In this document: positions 28,088-37,729 of the stretch, piece after piece
How the letters are laid out: each line of letters starts with the position of its first letter
Numbering within the stretch: the first letter of the stretch is position 1
Assembly (NCBI RefSeq): GCF_030161635.1
Contig: NZ_BSUO01000001.1
Location: 3,701,199-3,765,198, forward strand
Direction: 5' to 3'
Source: Mobilicoccus caccae
GTDB taxonomy: Bacteria; Actinomycetota; Actinomycetes; Actinomycetales; Dermatophilaceae
DNA length: 64,000 nt
The notes under the pieces: model-generated
What the model saw: the letters and a program-made list of their open reading frames with translations, nothing else
Database searches by the model: none
What the model was told of the DNA's origin: nothing
Position numbers and translations under genes: made by a program

Positions 28088-29658
28088 AGTTCACGACCGG
28101 CGCTGTCTTCGGCAATCGCTACACCCTCGGTGAACGCATCGCCGTCGGGGGGATGGGAGAGGTCTGGGAGGCCACCGACCAGGTCCTCGGGCGCATCGTC
28201 GCGATCAAACTCCTCAGTCCGGGGCTGGCCGACCAGGAGGGCTTCGCCCAACGCTTCCGTGAGGAGGCCCGCAACACCGCCGCCCTGTCGCACCCGAACA
28301 TCGCCGCGGTGTACGACTACGGCGAGGACGCGGGAGCGAACTGGCTGGTCATGGAACTGGTCAAGGGACAGCCGCTGTCGGCGATCATCGCCGAGAACGG
28401 CCGGCTGTCGGCCGAGCGGACGATCTCGATCGTCTCCCAGGCCGCGCACGCCCTGCAGGCCGCCCACGACCGCGGGGTCATCCACCGCGACGTCAAGCCG
28501 GCGAACATCCTCGTCAAGCCGAGCGGCGAGGTGAAGCTCACCGACTTCGGCATCTCCCGCGCCACCGACGCCGTGCCCATCACGCGCACCGGTGAGGTCA
28601 TGGGCACGGCGCAGTACATCTCGCCCGAGCAGGCGACGGGACAACCGGTCTCGCCGGCGAGCGACATCTACGCGCTCGGGTGCGTGGCCTACGAGATGCT
28701 CACCGGCACCCGCCCCTTCGACGAGGGGTCGCCCGTCGCCACCGCGATGGCGCACGTCACCACCCCGCCCCCGCCGCTGCCCGACACGGTGCCGCCCGCC
28801 CTGGCTGCCGTCATCATGGCGTGCCTGGCCAAGGCCCCCTCCGAGCGACCCCGGAGCGCCCGCGCGCTGGCCGACACCCTCCGCGGTGCCCCCACCGGCG
28901 GCTTCCCGGTGACGGCGCCGATGGCCGCCACCGAGCGTCTCTCCCCGGCGACCCGGGTGGCTCCGGCAGGCGCTGCCGTGCCACCGCGGCGCACCACGCG
29001 GGTCCAGGAGACGCCCGCAGAGGAGCCGAAGCGCAAGAAGAACCCCCTGTTCTGGATCATCCCGCTCGTGCTGCTTCTCGTCGTCGGCGCGTTCCTGATC
29101 GCTCAGGCACTCGGTGATGGCAGCCGCGACACGACTCCGACGCCGGCACCGACCACGGCCACGCAGTCCCCGACGCCCACCCAGACCGAGACCACCGACG
29201 ACTCGGTGCAGGTCACCGCCTCGGACTACATCGGCCTGTCCTACGACGAGGCCGCCCAGCGCCTCCAGGGCCTCGGTCTGCAGGCGCGACGCGGCGCCGA
29301 GCGTGAGAACGAGGCCCCGCGCGGTCAGGTCATCGGTCTGTCCCCGAGCGGCCGCCTCGACCGCAATTCCACGGTCACCCTCGACGTCTCCAGCGGTCCG
29401 GCGCCGGAGGAGACGCCGACACCCACGCAGACGCAGACCCCGACCGAGGCCCCTCCGCAGGAGACCGAGGCCCCGCCCACCGAGGACCCGCAACCGCCGG
29501 AGAACTCCGAGCCGGAGGCCCCCGCCACCGGCGCACAGGGCACCCGTGGGCCCGGTGGCCCCGCCGGCGCGGGTGTCGGGGTCGACACCGAACGCGCGGA
29601 CCCGACCCCGAAGACGGGGTCACCCGATCCCGACACCACCAGCACGCCGGAGGAGTGA
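28084..29658 (+). CDS. pknA: Ser/Thr protein kinase PknA with one PASTA domain
   Basis: 524 residues, intact. The kinase domain covers residues 11-270: GGMGEV glycine loop, VAIKLL lysine, HRDVKPANIL catalytic loop, DFGISRA, GTAQYISPEQ. A juxtamembrane basic linker leads to one transmembrane helix (about 319-343), then an extracytoplasmic PASTA domain (about 375-438, ITG-like YIGLSYDEAAQRLQGLGL). A Pro/Thr/Glu-rich tail follows to the end. Mycobacterium tuberculosis PknA has no PASTA domain, so this form could sense muropeptides itself. It overlaps pbpA by ATGA and pknB by GTGA. Confidence 0.93.
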   Translation: MKFTTGAVFGNRYTLGERIAVGGMGEVWEATDQVLGRIVAIKLLSPGLADQEGFAQRFREEARNTAALSHPNIAAVYDYGEDAGANWLVMELVKGQPLSAIIAENGRLSAERTISIVSQAAHALQAAHDRGVIHRDVKPANILVKPSGEVKLTDFGISRATDAVPITRTGEVMGTAQYISPEQATGQPVSPASDIYALGCVAYEMLTGTRPFDEGSPVATAMAHVTTPPPPLPDTVPPALAAVIMACLAKAPSERPRSARALADTLRGAPTGGFPVTAPMAATERLSPATRVAPAGAAVPPRRTTRVQETPAEEPKRKKNPLFWIIPLVLLLVVGAFLIAQALGDGSRDTTPTPAPTTATQSPTPTQTETTDDSVQVTASDYIGLSYDEAAQRLQGLGLQARRGAERENEAPRGQVIGLSPSGRLDRNSTVTLDVSSGPAPEETPTPTQTQTPTEAPPQETEAPPTEDPQPPENSEPEAPATGAQGTRGPGGPAGAGVGVDTERADPTPKTGSPDPDTTSTPEE

Positions 29659-31498
29659 GCGTGAACGACGATCGCCGCCTGCTGGCCGGGCGCTACGAGG
29701 TCGGTGACCTCATCGGACGGGGCGGGATGGCCGACGTCCATCTCGGGTACGACACCCGCCTCGGCCGGGAGGTCGCCGTCAAGATCCTGCGCTCCGAACT
29801 CGCGCGGGACCGTTCGTTCCTCATGCGTTTTCGACGTGAGGCCCAATCGGCCGCCAGCCTGAACCACCCGGCGATCGTCGCCGTCTTCGACTCCGGCGAG
29901 GAGGCCATCACCGAGAACAACGGCACGACCGTCTCGGTGCCCTTCATCGTCATGGAGTACGTGCGGGGCCGAACCCTGCGCGACGTGCTCTCCGAGGACG
30001 GACCGTTCGAGCCGTTCGAGGCGGCGCGCGTCATGTCCCAGGTCCTGCGCGCCCTGGACTACAGCCACGACAACGGCATCATCCACCGCGACATCAAGCC
30101 CGCCAACGTGATGATGGGCCACAACGGCCAGCCCAAGGTCATGGACTTCGGCATCGCCCGCGCGATCGCCGACACGGCCGCCACGATGACGAACACGAGC
30201 GTCGTCGTCGGCACGGCCCAGTACCTCTCGCCCGAGCAGGCCCAGGGTCAGGAGGTCGACGCCCGCTCCGACCTGTATTCGGCCGGCTGTCTGCTCTACG
30301 AACTCCTCACGGGCCGACCGCCGTTCGTCGGTGACAGCCCCGTCGCCATCGCATATCAGCACGTCGGTGAGCCGCCGCAGCCGCCGTCGGTGCACACGCC
30401 CGGCATCCCCACCTCGCTCGACGTCGTCGCCCTGCACTCCCTCGCGAAGGCGCCCTCGGACCGGTACCAGAGCGGTGAGGACTTCGCCGGCGACCTCGAC
30501 GCCGTCATCACCGGCGGCGCCACCCTCGCCGCCCGGGAGGCCGTGGCCGCCGGGCGTCTGTCCCCGTCCAGGCCGACCGAAGACCGCGACCGCACCGGCT
30601 CGACCGCGGTCGTCCCCGGGCCGGTCGACGTCCTCACCGAGGAGACCGTCGACGAACCCGAGCGCAAGCGCCGGCTGTGGCCGATCATCGTCGGTGTCCT
30701 CGTCCTGCTCGCGGCCCTGCTCGGAATCCTATGGAGTCAGGGCGTGTTCGATCGCGCCCCCGATCCGGTCGCCGTACCCGCCGTCGTGCAGAAGCCTCAG
30801 GAGGAGGCGACCCGCATGCTGCAGGAGGCGGGCTTCGTCGTGGCGGCACAACCGGTCCAGAACCGGGCGCAGGCGGGCACTGTCGTGGAGCAGCAGCCCG
30901 TCGCGCAGTCGCTGCAGCCCCCGGGTCGACGGTGACGCTGTCCGTCTCGAGCGGGCCGGGCAGGGTCACGGTGCCCGATCTCACCAACTACGAGCAGTCC
31001 CTTGCCAGCGGCCGCCTCGAAGGGTTGGGTCTCGCGATCGGGAAGATCCAGAACGTCGACAGCATGAGCGTGGACCAGGGCAAGGTCGTGTCGACCGAGC
31101 CCAAAGCCGGGGAGAAGGTCGCGGAGGGCTCCGCGATCAAGCTCAACATCAGCACCGGACGGGTCGAGGTGCCCGAGGTCATCGGCATGTCGGAGTCGCA
31201 GGCCGTGGAGGCCTTCGCCAAGGTGGGGCTCCGTGCCGACGCCCAGTCGAGCTACAGCGACAGGAAGTCGGGCACGGTCATCGACCAGGCCTACCCCAAG
31301 GGCACCAAGGTGCCGGTGGGCGACGTCATCAGGATCTCGATCGCCCGGCCGCGGCCCGCGCCGACGACCGTCACCACGACGGCCACCGTCACCCAGACCG
31401 CCCCGCCCGGCACCACACCCACCGACGGGCAGACCACACCGACCGACGGTGAGACGCCGCCTCAGACCCCGCCCGAGGACCCGGCCCAGACGGGCTGA
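29655..31498 (+). CDS. pknB: Ser/Thr protein kinase PknB with three PASTA domains, frameshifted in a C5 run
   Basis: GTG start in a GTGA overlap with pknA. The kinase domain spans residues 14-275 (GRGGMADVHLG, VAVKIL, HRDIKPANVM, DFGIARA, GTAQYLSPEQ). A transmembrane helix lies at about 338-360. Three PASTA repeats follow: VAVPAVVQKPQEEA, VTVPDLTNYEQSLA and VEVPEVIGMSESQA. CCCCC 30918-30922 lacks one C; restoring it joins VAQSLQPPG to STVTLSVSSGPG and gives 614 residues with a Thr/Pro-rich tail. It is the main regulator of growth and peptidoglycan synthesis in actinobacteria, opposed by PstP. Confidence 0.94.
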
Positions 31499-31542
31499 TC
31501 AGGCTGCGAGCGGATCGAGGCGGGCCACGACCGGGGCCGCGC

Positions 31543-32180
31543 TCACTCCGAGCGACGGATGAGCGGAGTCAGGCCCCGGGACGCCTCGACCGCCCCGATC
31601 TCGCCGCACATCTCGAGCCAGTTGGCGAGGGTGAGGTAGCCGCCCTCGGTGAGCACGCTCTCGGGGTGGAACTGCACGCCGTGCAGGGGCAGGTCGCGGT
31701 GTCGGACTCCCATGACGATGCGCCCGACCGGGGTATCGACCCAGGCGTTGGCGATCAGCGTCTCGGGCAGGGTCCCCGGTTCGATCGCGAGGGAGTGGTA
31801 GCGGGTGGCGACGAACGCCCGACCCACGCCGCGCAGGACGCCGGTGTCGTCGTGCTCGATCGTCGAGGTCTTTCCGTGCACCAGCTCCGGGGCGCGATCC
31901 ACCACGCCGCCGTGGACGACCGCCAGCGCCTGATGACCCAGGCAGACCCCGAGCATCGGGACCGAGCGCCGTCCGCACTCCTCGATGACCGCCATCGACG
32001 AGCCGGCCCCCTCCGGGGTACCGGGTCCGGGGAGACGAGCACACCGTCGTAGTCGCCGACACCGGCCACGTCGACCTCGTCGTTGCGGACGACGTCGCAC
32101 TCGGCGCCGAGGCGGCGCAGGTAGCCGACGATCGTGAAGACGAAGCTGTCGTAGTTGTCGACGACGAGGATGCGGGTCAC
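31543..32180 (-). CDS. glutamine amidotransferase, anthranilate/aminodeoxychorismate synthase component II; frameshifted in a G4 run
   Basis: The GTG start at 32180 (VTRILVVDNYDSFVFTIVGYL) follows the DUF881 gene in a GTGA overlap. GGGG 32029-32032 lacks one base; restoring it gives the class I motif SPGPGTPEGAG and 212 residues. The catalytic nucleophile is in LGVCLGHQA (Cys near 80). The His/Glu end is HGVQFHPESVLTEGG. It supplies ammonia for anthranilate or p-aminobenzoate synthesis. The same gene in this block is called trpG or pabA in different actinobacteria; pabC elsewhere in the window favours, but does not prove, a pabA role. Confidence 0.9.
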
Positions 32181-33000
32181 GGGGTCCTCATGCTGGGGGT
32201 CGGAGTGGCGCGGCCGGTGGGGGTCGCGGGACGCGCCGCCCTCGCGGGGGTGTCGTCGTCGCGGACCGTGCCGGCCGGGCGTGGTCGAGATCGACGGTAC
32301 CGGTGTACCCGCCGAACTCCACGTCCAGGTGTTCGACCTGGTAGCCGAGGCCGAGACGGTCGACATAGCTGCGGTAGAGGGCCACCGCGGGGTCGGCGTC
32401 GAGTCCGGCCTGCAGTGCGCGGGTGTCACCGATGGCCGTGATGACGAACGGTGGGGAGTAGACGCGCCCGCCGAGGATGAGGGTGTTGCCGACGCAGCGG
32501 ACGGCGCTGGTGGAGATGACGCGCTGGTCCTGGATGGTCATCGCCTCCGCTCCGGCGACCCACAGGGCGTTGACGACGGCCTGCACGTCCTGTTGATGCA
32601 CGACGACGTCGTCGACGCTCACCCCCTCGGGCAGAGAGTCGGCCGTCAGTCCGGCGTCGTCGAGACTCACCCGGACGGCGGGTCCGGCGACGGCGGTCAT
32701 CCCGCCGGCCTTCTCGAGCTCGGCCTGTTCGCGGCGCAGGCGCGCGAGTTCGGCACTCTCGGGGAGGGCGGCCTCCATCGCGCGGACCTCTTCGCGCAGT
32801 GCGGCATTGGCGCGGGTTCCCCGGTCCACGGCGGACGCCTGGTCACGGATGAGCGCCGGCAGACCGACGTCGGCCCCCCGCAGATCGGTGCCCCGGGCGG
32901 TCACGGCGCTCGTGGCGAAGAGCAGACCGGCGATCGCGGTGATGACGGGCACGACCACGGTCCAGACCGACCGCCGGGCACGCGTGGGAGACCGGGTCAT
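32177..33000 (-). CDS. DUF881 membrane-anchored protein, probable C-terminal frameshift
   Basis: Starts at 33000 (MTRSPTRARRSVW). One transmembrane helix (TVVVPVITAIAGLLFATSAV, about residues 14-33), a coiled coil (ALREEVRAMEAALPESAELARLRREQAEL) and the DUF881 domain (VRVSLDDAG, VVHQQDVQAVVNALWVAGAEAMTIQDQRVISTSAVRCVGNTLILGGRVY) follow. As read, it would stop at 32188 with poor third-position GC in the last 26 codons. Adding one base at GGG 32277-32279 gives a Thr/Pro-rich tail with strong GC3 ending in TGA at 32177, overlapping the amidotransferase GTG. DUF881 proteins lie next to crgA in most actinobacteria; function unknown. Confidence 0.8.
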
Positions 33001-33129
33001 GCAGTCCTCCCGTCGTGCCGATGCCGTCATGGCCAGTATGAAGCCCTACCCTGGACGCAGACCTCGGGCGGTGATTCGACCTGCCCGTGCTGCGTTCGAG
33101 CGCATCGAAAGTCAAGCCAGGGAGAGCAC

Positions 33130-33387
33130 GTGGGTAGCAAACGGGCGAAGAGGAAGGCCGACAAGGCCGGCATGACCGACGCGGAGGCCATCGCGAGGGG
33201 GCCCAAGCCCAACCCGCCGTGGTACGTGCCGCTGATGCTCGGCCTGATGATCGTCGGCCTGATCTGGATCGTCACCTTCTACCTCACCCGGGGCGAATTC
33301 CCCGTCCAGCCGTGGGGCAACTGGAACCTCGCCGCCGGCTTCGGTCTCATCATCGCCGGGTTCCTCATGACGACGAACTGGCGCTGA
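33130..33387 (+). CDS. crgA: cell-division inhibitor/septation protein CrgA
   Basis: 85 residues from the GTG at 33130 behind GGGAGAG. It has a basic N-terminus (GSKRAKRKADK), the conserved NPPWYVPLMLGLMIVGLIWIV first helix, and PWGNWNLAAGFGLIIAGFLMTTNWR as the second helix. This is the complete CrgA pattern. CrgA is a two-pass membrane protein that recruits divisome proteins (FtsZ, PbpB) and limits septation. It is divergent from the DUF881 gene, with a 129-base shared promoter region. A long hairpin follows. Confidence 0.96.
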   Translation: MGSKRAKRKADKAGMTDAEAIARGPKPNPPWYVPLMLGLMIVGLIWIVTFYLTRGEFPVQPWGNWNLAAGFGLIIAGFLMTTNWR

Positions 33388-33416
33388 GCCAGACCGGAAG
33401 CACGTCGGCACACACG

Positions 33417-33468
33417 AAACGCCGCACCCCATCAGCTGGATCCACCGCTGACCAGGGGTGCGGCGTTT
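33417..33468. terminator. bidirectional hairpin terminator
   Basis: A perfect 14-bp stem (AAACGCCGCACCCC with its complement) around a 24-base loop that can itself pair (CAGC/GCTG). It starts 30 bases after the crgA stop and ends in TTT. Confidence 0.8.
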
Positions 33469-33529
33469 CCACGTGTCTCAGCGCCTCTCCCGCATCATCA
33501 CGAGGCGGCCGGTGTGGGCGACTGCAGAG

Positions 33530-33538
33530 TTATCCACA
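33530..33538 (+). other. single perfect DnaA-box-like 9-mer
   Basis: TTATCCACA lies in the convergent gap between crgA and the rhomboid gene, followed by GGGTTTTCCCCACC and, at 33566-33575, the palindrome ACACGCGTGT. One box is not an origin. The site is notable because this gene block is usually close to oriC. Confidence 0.4.
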
Positions 33539-33591
33539 GGGTTTTCCCCACCTGGGGATGAAATCACACGCGTGTAATCACGGGGATGTCG

Positions 33592-34367
33592 TTACTGGAG
33601 ATGCTCGATGAGCACACCCAGCGCCCGGCCGTTGACCTCGTACTTGATCCATGCCGTCACCACCAGACCGGCCGCCAGGACGATCAGGGCCGGCCATTGC
33701 GCCTTGGTCCGTCCGGGTCGCGCCGTGAAGAACATGAGCCCGGCCGCCACGAGCCCGACGACGGCTCCACCGAGGTGGGCCTGCCAGGCGATGTTGGGGT
33801 AGACGAACGGCAACGCCAGGTTGATCGCGAGCAGGACCACCATGCCCGCCACCGGTGCGCCGGTGCGCCGCAGGACGAGGAAGGCCGCCGCGAAGAGGCC
33901 GAACACCGCCCCCGAGGCGCCGACCATCGACTGCGTCCACGCGAAGACCGACGCCTGAGCGGACAAGTCGAGCGCGGGGACGAGCATGAGGGATCCCACC
34001 GACCCGCCGAGCGCGCTGAGCAGGTAGAGCGCGACGAATCGGGCCCGGCCGAGGAAGGGCTCGAGGAACTGCCCCATGACGTAGAGACCCATGAGGTTGA
34101 ACAGCAGGTGCGTCGCGGAGGTCGGGCTGTGGAGGAAGACCGACGTGAGAAACCGCCACGGCTCCACGTACCCGCCGAGGGGTAGAAGTCGCCGGCCTCC
34201 GTCACGGCGGGCATCAGCCACTGGAAGGCATAGACGACGGCACAGATCCCCGCGATCGCGTACGTCACGACCGGCTTGGGCGGGCGGACGCGCACGGCGT
34301 CCTCGCTCACCGGGGGCCTTTCAACGGATTCGTCCTTGGCGTCGTCCACCCCTCCAGTCTCGACCAC
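33592..34367 (-). CDS. rhomboid-family intramembrane serine protease, frameshifted in a G4 run
   Basis: The GTG start at 34367 begins a charged cytoplasmic N-terminus, then the first helix VVTYAIAGICAVVYAFQWLM. GGGG 34179-34182 lacks one base; adding it joins DFYP to LGGYVEPWRFLTSVFLHSP, giving 258 residues and about seven helices. The catalytic dyad is present: Ser in VGASGAVFG and His in NIAWQAHLGG. The conserved HLLFNLMGLYVMG oxyanion helix is also present. The substrate is unknown. A rhomboid in this position is common in actinobacteria. Confidence 0.9.
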
Positions 34368-34450
34368 TCACGCACCCCCGCACCACACGAGACGTCGGAG
34401 GAGGTCAGAGCAGCGCGTCGAGGTGATGCGCGACGACCCCCGTACACACG

Positions 34451-34476
34451 ACGGCCCACCGCCGAGGGTGGGCCGT
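34451..34476 (-). terminator. hairpin terminator after ppiA
   Basis: A perfect 10-bp stem (ACGGCCCACC with its complement), 6-base loop, 31 bases beyond the ppiA stop on the minus strand. Confidence 0.75.
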
Positions 34477-34507
34477 CAGGTGTTCTTGGCGCGCAGGTGC
34501 GCACGCG

Positions 34508-35026
34508 TCACTTCTGGACGGTGACCTTCTCGATCACGACGTCCTCGTTCGGGCGGTCCATGCGTCCGGTGGGCACGGCGGCGATGGCGTCGACGACCTC
34601 GCGGCTCGGGCCGTCGGCGACCTCACCGAAGATCGTGTGCTTGCCTGCCAGGTGCGGCGTGGGCGTGACGGTGATGAAGAACTGGGAACCGTTGGTGCCC
34701 TTGCCGCCTCGCTTGCCCGCGTTGGCCATGGCCAGCAGGTAGGGCTTGGAGTAGTCGAGGTCGGGGTGGATCTCGTCGTCGAACTCGTACCCCGGGCCAC
34801 CGATGCCCTGACCCAGCGGGCAACCACCCTGGATCATGAATCCGGAGATGACGCGGTGGAAGATGAGGCCGTCGTAGAACGGGGTCGGGTTGGTGCGACC
34901 CGCGTCGTCCTGGTACTCCTTCTCGCCCGTGGCGAGGCCGACGAAGCTCTCGACGGTCTTGGGAGCGTGGTCGGGAAAGAGGACGATGTTGATGTCGCCC
35001 TTGTTCGTGTGAAGGGTCACGTTCAT
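34508..35026 (-). CDS. ppiA: cyclophilin-type peptidyl-prolyl cis-trans isomerase
   Basis: 172 residues from the ATG at 35026 (MNVTLHTNKGDI). An ATG three codons upstream is less likely because AAGGA is correctly spaced only for the second ATG. All cyclophilin motifs are visible: FYDGLIFHRVISGFMIQGGCP with the catalytic Arg, MANAGKRGGKGTNGSQFFIT, and HLAGKHTIFGEV. No signal peptide, so cytoplasmic protein folding. The crgA-ppiA neighbourhood is conserved. Confidence 0.95.
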   Translation of the reverse strand: MNVTLHTNKGDINIVLFPDHAPKTVESFVGLATGEKEYQDDAGRTNPTPFYDGLIFHRVISGFMIQGGCPLGQGIGGPGYEFDDEIHPDLDYSKPYLLAMANAGKRGGKGTNGSQFFITVTPTPHLAGKHTIFGEVADGPSREVVDAIAAVPTGRMDRPNEDVVIEKVTVQK

Positions 35027-35179
35027 GAAGGCCATCCTTGCAGACGCCACCGACGACAGCCATGTCCGGTGCCCCTCCGTCGCCCCCGGGACACGGCCGT
35101 TGTGGGCCCCTCGTTGGGCAGGATGGGTGTGGAGAGGGCAGGATGGTGCCCAGACCGGAATCCACGGCAAGGAGGACAG

Positions 35180-35845
35180 GTGTTCACGCGTAAGAAGAAG
35201 AAGATCGAGGTCCCGACCATCGAGACCCGCACGGTCACGGTGCCGACGGCCCAGGGGATCAAGGACATGATCACGCCGGCCGTCGCCTCCGCTGCTGCGC
35301 TGGCCAAGGACTACACGCACGAGGCCTCCGACTGGGCCAAGCCCCGCCTCGAGCAGGGTCGCGCCATCGCCGAGAAGCAGGCCTCCCAGGCCAAGGACCT
35401 CGTCGGCGACAACGCCAAGTTGTCCGAGCTGATCGCGGCCGGTTCGGCCGCCCGTGGTGAGGCCGCCCGTCGGAGCCACGACGCCGCGCTGGTCCTCCGG
35501 GGCGACGCCACGATCAAGAAGGTCAAGCACCAGAAGGGTGGGGGCATCGGCAAGCTGTTCCTCAACCTGGGTGTCCTCACGGTGCTCGGTGCTCTCGCGG
35601 CCGTCGTCGCCCAGAAGCTGCAGCAGCCCAAGGACGACCCGTGGGCCCGTCCGCTGACCGACCCGTACGTGGCCCCGGCCACCGGGCGTGACGCCACCGT
35701 CGCCGGTGGTGAGGGCGTCGAGGTCACCGAGGTCGACGAGACCGCCGACATCACGCCGGCCGCCGGTCAGGTTCCGACCGCGACCGACACCACGACCTTC
35801 CGCACCCCGGGCGACGTCCGCAACGAGGGCGAGAACCGCGCCTGA
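35180..35845 (+). CDS. hypothetical single-pass membrane protein, charged and helical
   Basis: 221 residues from the GTG at 35180, behind AAGGAGG. The N-terminus is strongly basic (FTRKKKKIEVP). An Ala/Lys/Glu-rich helical region follows (about residues 30-110, apolipoprotein- or coiled-coil-like), then one transmembrane helix (LFLNLGVLTVLGALAAVVAQKL, near 125-147) and an acidic Thr-rich tail. Proteins of this type beside ppiA are widespread in actinobacteria but unnamed. It is divergent from ppiA with a 153-base gap and ends at a hairpin. Confidence 0.75.
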   Translation: MFTRKKKKIEVPTIETRTVTVPTAQGIKDMITPAVASAAALAKDYTHEASDWAKPRLEQGRAIAEKQASQAKDLVGDNAKLSELIAAGSAARGEAARRSHDAALVLRGDATIKKVKHQKGGGIGKLFLNLGVLTVLGALAAVVAQKLQQPKDDPWARPLTDPYVAPATGRDATVAGGEGVEVTEVDETADITPAAGQVPTATDTTTFRTPGDVRNEGENRA

Positions 35846-35867
35846 ATCGCGTCACCCACAACACGCA

Positions 35868-35903
35868 GAAGGGCCCCGCCGAGCACATCGGCGGGGCCTT
35901 TCT
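35868..35903. terminator. bidirectional hairpin terminator
   Basis: Arms GAAGGGCCCCGCCGA and TCGGCGGGGCCTTTC pair with one bulged G and end in TTTCT. It lies between the converging membrane-protein and gntR genes. Confidence 0.8.
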
Positions 35904-35910
35904 CGTGCGC

Positions 35911-36650
35911 TCAGCGTTCGTGGACGGTGATGTCGAACGCGTACTGGTCGGCGCGGTAGCAGTGGTCGCCGAACTCGACGGCGGTGCCCTGCCCGTCGTA
36001 GGCGCGGCGCGTCATGGTCAGCAGGGGGTCGTTGCGGCCCAGGCGCAGGAGCCGCCGTTCGCGCGCGTCGGCCCCCGGGCACCGATCGTCTGGTGCGCCA
36101 CGACCGGCTGACGACCGCGGGCGCGCAGGAGGGCGTACAGGCCTTCCGCCTCGAGGGATTCCCGGGTGAGGTCGCCGTACTCCGGCGGCAGCCAGTTGCG
36201 CAGGACGGCCAGGGGGCCGTCGTCGGCCGAGCGGAGTCGGGTGATCGCGACCAGCCCCGCGTCCGGCGCGAGGCCGAGGGCCTCGGCGGCACGTTCGTCG
36301 ACCACGCCGGTCTGTAGTTCGAGGACCTCGGTCGAAGGCGTCCGGCCGGCGCGCACCAGGTCCTCGTACAGGCTGGTGAGCTCGTCACGCCGGTGGACGA
36401 CCTGATTGGCCACGGTCGTGCCGATGCCGCGTCGCCGCACGAGCAGACCCCGTGAGACCAACTCGGAGATCGCGCGTCGGACCGTCGGCCGGCTGAGCCG
36501 CAGCCGCTGCGCGAGCGCCAACTCGTTCTCGAACGGGTCTCCCGGCTTGAGGATCCCGTCCTCGATCAGGGCCGTGAGCTGTTCGGAGAGTTGGTGATAC
36601 AGCGGCACGGGACTCGTCCGGTCGATGACCACGGGTAGGGGGTCGGTCAT
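35911..36650 (-). CDS. GntR/HutC-family regulator (probable IolR), frameshifted in a C5 run
   Basis: Start at 36650. The winged helix-turn-helix covers residues 18-85 (YHQLSEQLTALIEDGILKPGDPFENELALAQRLRLSRPTVRRAISELV). It is followed by a UTRA effector domain (VLELQTGVVDERAAEALGLAPDAGLVAITRLR). CCCCC 36072-36076 lacks one base; correction joins QTIGA to the C-terminal strands ending YAFDITVHER, giving 246 residues. It is divergent from iolC, so control of the iol genes by an inositol-derived ligand is likely. Candidate operators lie at 36705-36716 and 58601-58612. Confidence 0.88.
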
Positions 36651-36731
36651 GTCAAGAGGTTAACTCAACCACTCAAACTCCGCCTGACCTCGCGCGATGA
36701 GACTTTGTTCTAACAATTGATTGACATGACC
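36645..36731. promoter_or_regulatory. iolC/gntR divergent control region
   Basis: GGTCATGTCAA at 36645-36655 overlaps the gntR start codon and is the exact reverse complement of TTGACATGACC at 36721-36731, whose TTGACA can serve as the iolC -35 box. Between them TTGTTCTAACAA (36705-36716) is a GntR-type dyad. A related site ATGTTCTGACAA stands before the MFS porter gene (58601-58612). Operator function is inferred. Confidence 0.5.
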
Positions 36732-36781
36732 GCGCGGGTAGGCAAGGCTGGGCACGACATCACGACCGGCGAAGGAGCTCC

Positions 36782-37729
36782 ATGTCACCCGATCTCGTGG
36801 CCATCGGCAGGATCGGCGTCGACATCTACCCCTTGCAGACGGGGGTAGGTCTCGAAGACGTCGACACGTTCGGCAAGTTCCTCGGTGGCAGTGCCACCAA
36901 CGTCACCGTCGCCGCCGCACGCCTCGGACATTCCGCCGCCATCGTGTCCCGCACCGGCGACGACCCCTTCGGCCGGTTCGTCCACCAGGCGCTGCAGGGT
37001 TTCGGGGTCGACGACACCCACGTGCGTCCGGTGGACGGCCTGCCCACCCCGGTCACGTTCTGCGAGATCTTCCCCCCGGACGACTTCCCGCTGTACTTCT
37101 ACCGGTTCCCCACGGCGCCCGATCTGTCGATCGAGGCGGAGGAGATCCCCGTCGACCTCGTGCGGGAGGCCGGGGTCTTCTGGGCCACGGTGACCGGCCT
37201 GTCGGAGGAGCCGAGCCGGTCGGCGCACCACGCCGCGTGGGTGGCGCGCGATCGGCGTGAGCACACGATCCTCGACCTCGACTACCGGCCGATGTTCTGG
37301 GAGTCCGAGGCCGCCGCGACGGCCGCGGTGGCCGAGGCTCTCGGGCAGTGCACGGTGGCGGTCGGCAACGCCGAGGAGTGCCGGGTCGCGGTGGGCGAGA
37401 CCGACCCGCAGCGTGCGGCATCGGCGCTGCTCGAGCGCGGCATCGAGATCGCAGTCGTCAAGCAGGGGCCGCGGGGAGTCCTCGCCGCGACGGCCGACGA
37501 GCGCGTCGAGGTGCCGGCGATCCTCGTCGACGTCGTCAACGGGCTCGGCGCGGGAGACGCCTTCGGTGGCGCCCTGTGCCACGGGCTCCTCTCCGGCTGG
37601 GATCTGCGCCGGACCGTCCGGTTCGCGAACGCCGCCGGCGCGGTGGTGGCCTCCCGTCTCGAATGCTCCTCGGCGATGCCCACCGAGGACGAGGTCGAGG
37701 CACTCCTGGCCACCCGGGACTCCTCGTGA
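36782..37729 (+). CDS. iolC: 5-dehydro-2-deoxygluconokinase
   Basis: 315 residues of the PfkB/ribokinase family, starting behind GAAGGAGC. GRIGVDIYPLQ near residue 8, the GGSATNVTVAAARLG substrate loop near 35, DYRPMFW near 163 and the anion-hole/catalytic NGLGAGDAFGGAL (Asp near 260) are visible. The YPLQTG and DYRPMFW patterns distinguish IolC from other PfkB kinases. It phosphorylates 2-deoxy-5-keto-D-gluconate in inositol breakdown. Here it is a stand-alone kinase, not fused to the DUF2090 aldolase. It overlaps the next gene by GTGA. Confidence 0.93.
   Translation: MSPDLVAIGRIGVDIYPLQTGVGLEDVDTFGKFLGGSATNVTVAAARLGHSAAIVSRTGDDPFGRFVHQALQGFGVDDTHVRPVDGLPTPVTFCEIFPPDDFPLYFYRFPTAPDLSIEAEEIPVDLVREAGVFWATVTGLSEEPSRSAHHAAWVARDRREHTILDLDYRPMFWESEAAATAAVAEALGQCTVAVGNAEECRVAVGETDPQRAASALLERGIEIAVVKQGPRGVLAATADERVEVPAILVDVVNGLGAGDAFGGALCHGLLSGWDLRRTVRFANAAGAVVASRLECSSAMPTEDEVEALLATRDSS

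Noticed and set aside
23546..31498. Programmed ribosomal frameshifting in the fhaB-pknB operon
   Set aside because: The events are in ordinary C/G runs without slippery-site plus stem arrangement, need both +1 and -1 changes, and equally affect unrelated genes across the window.
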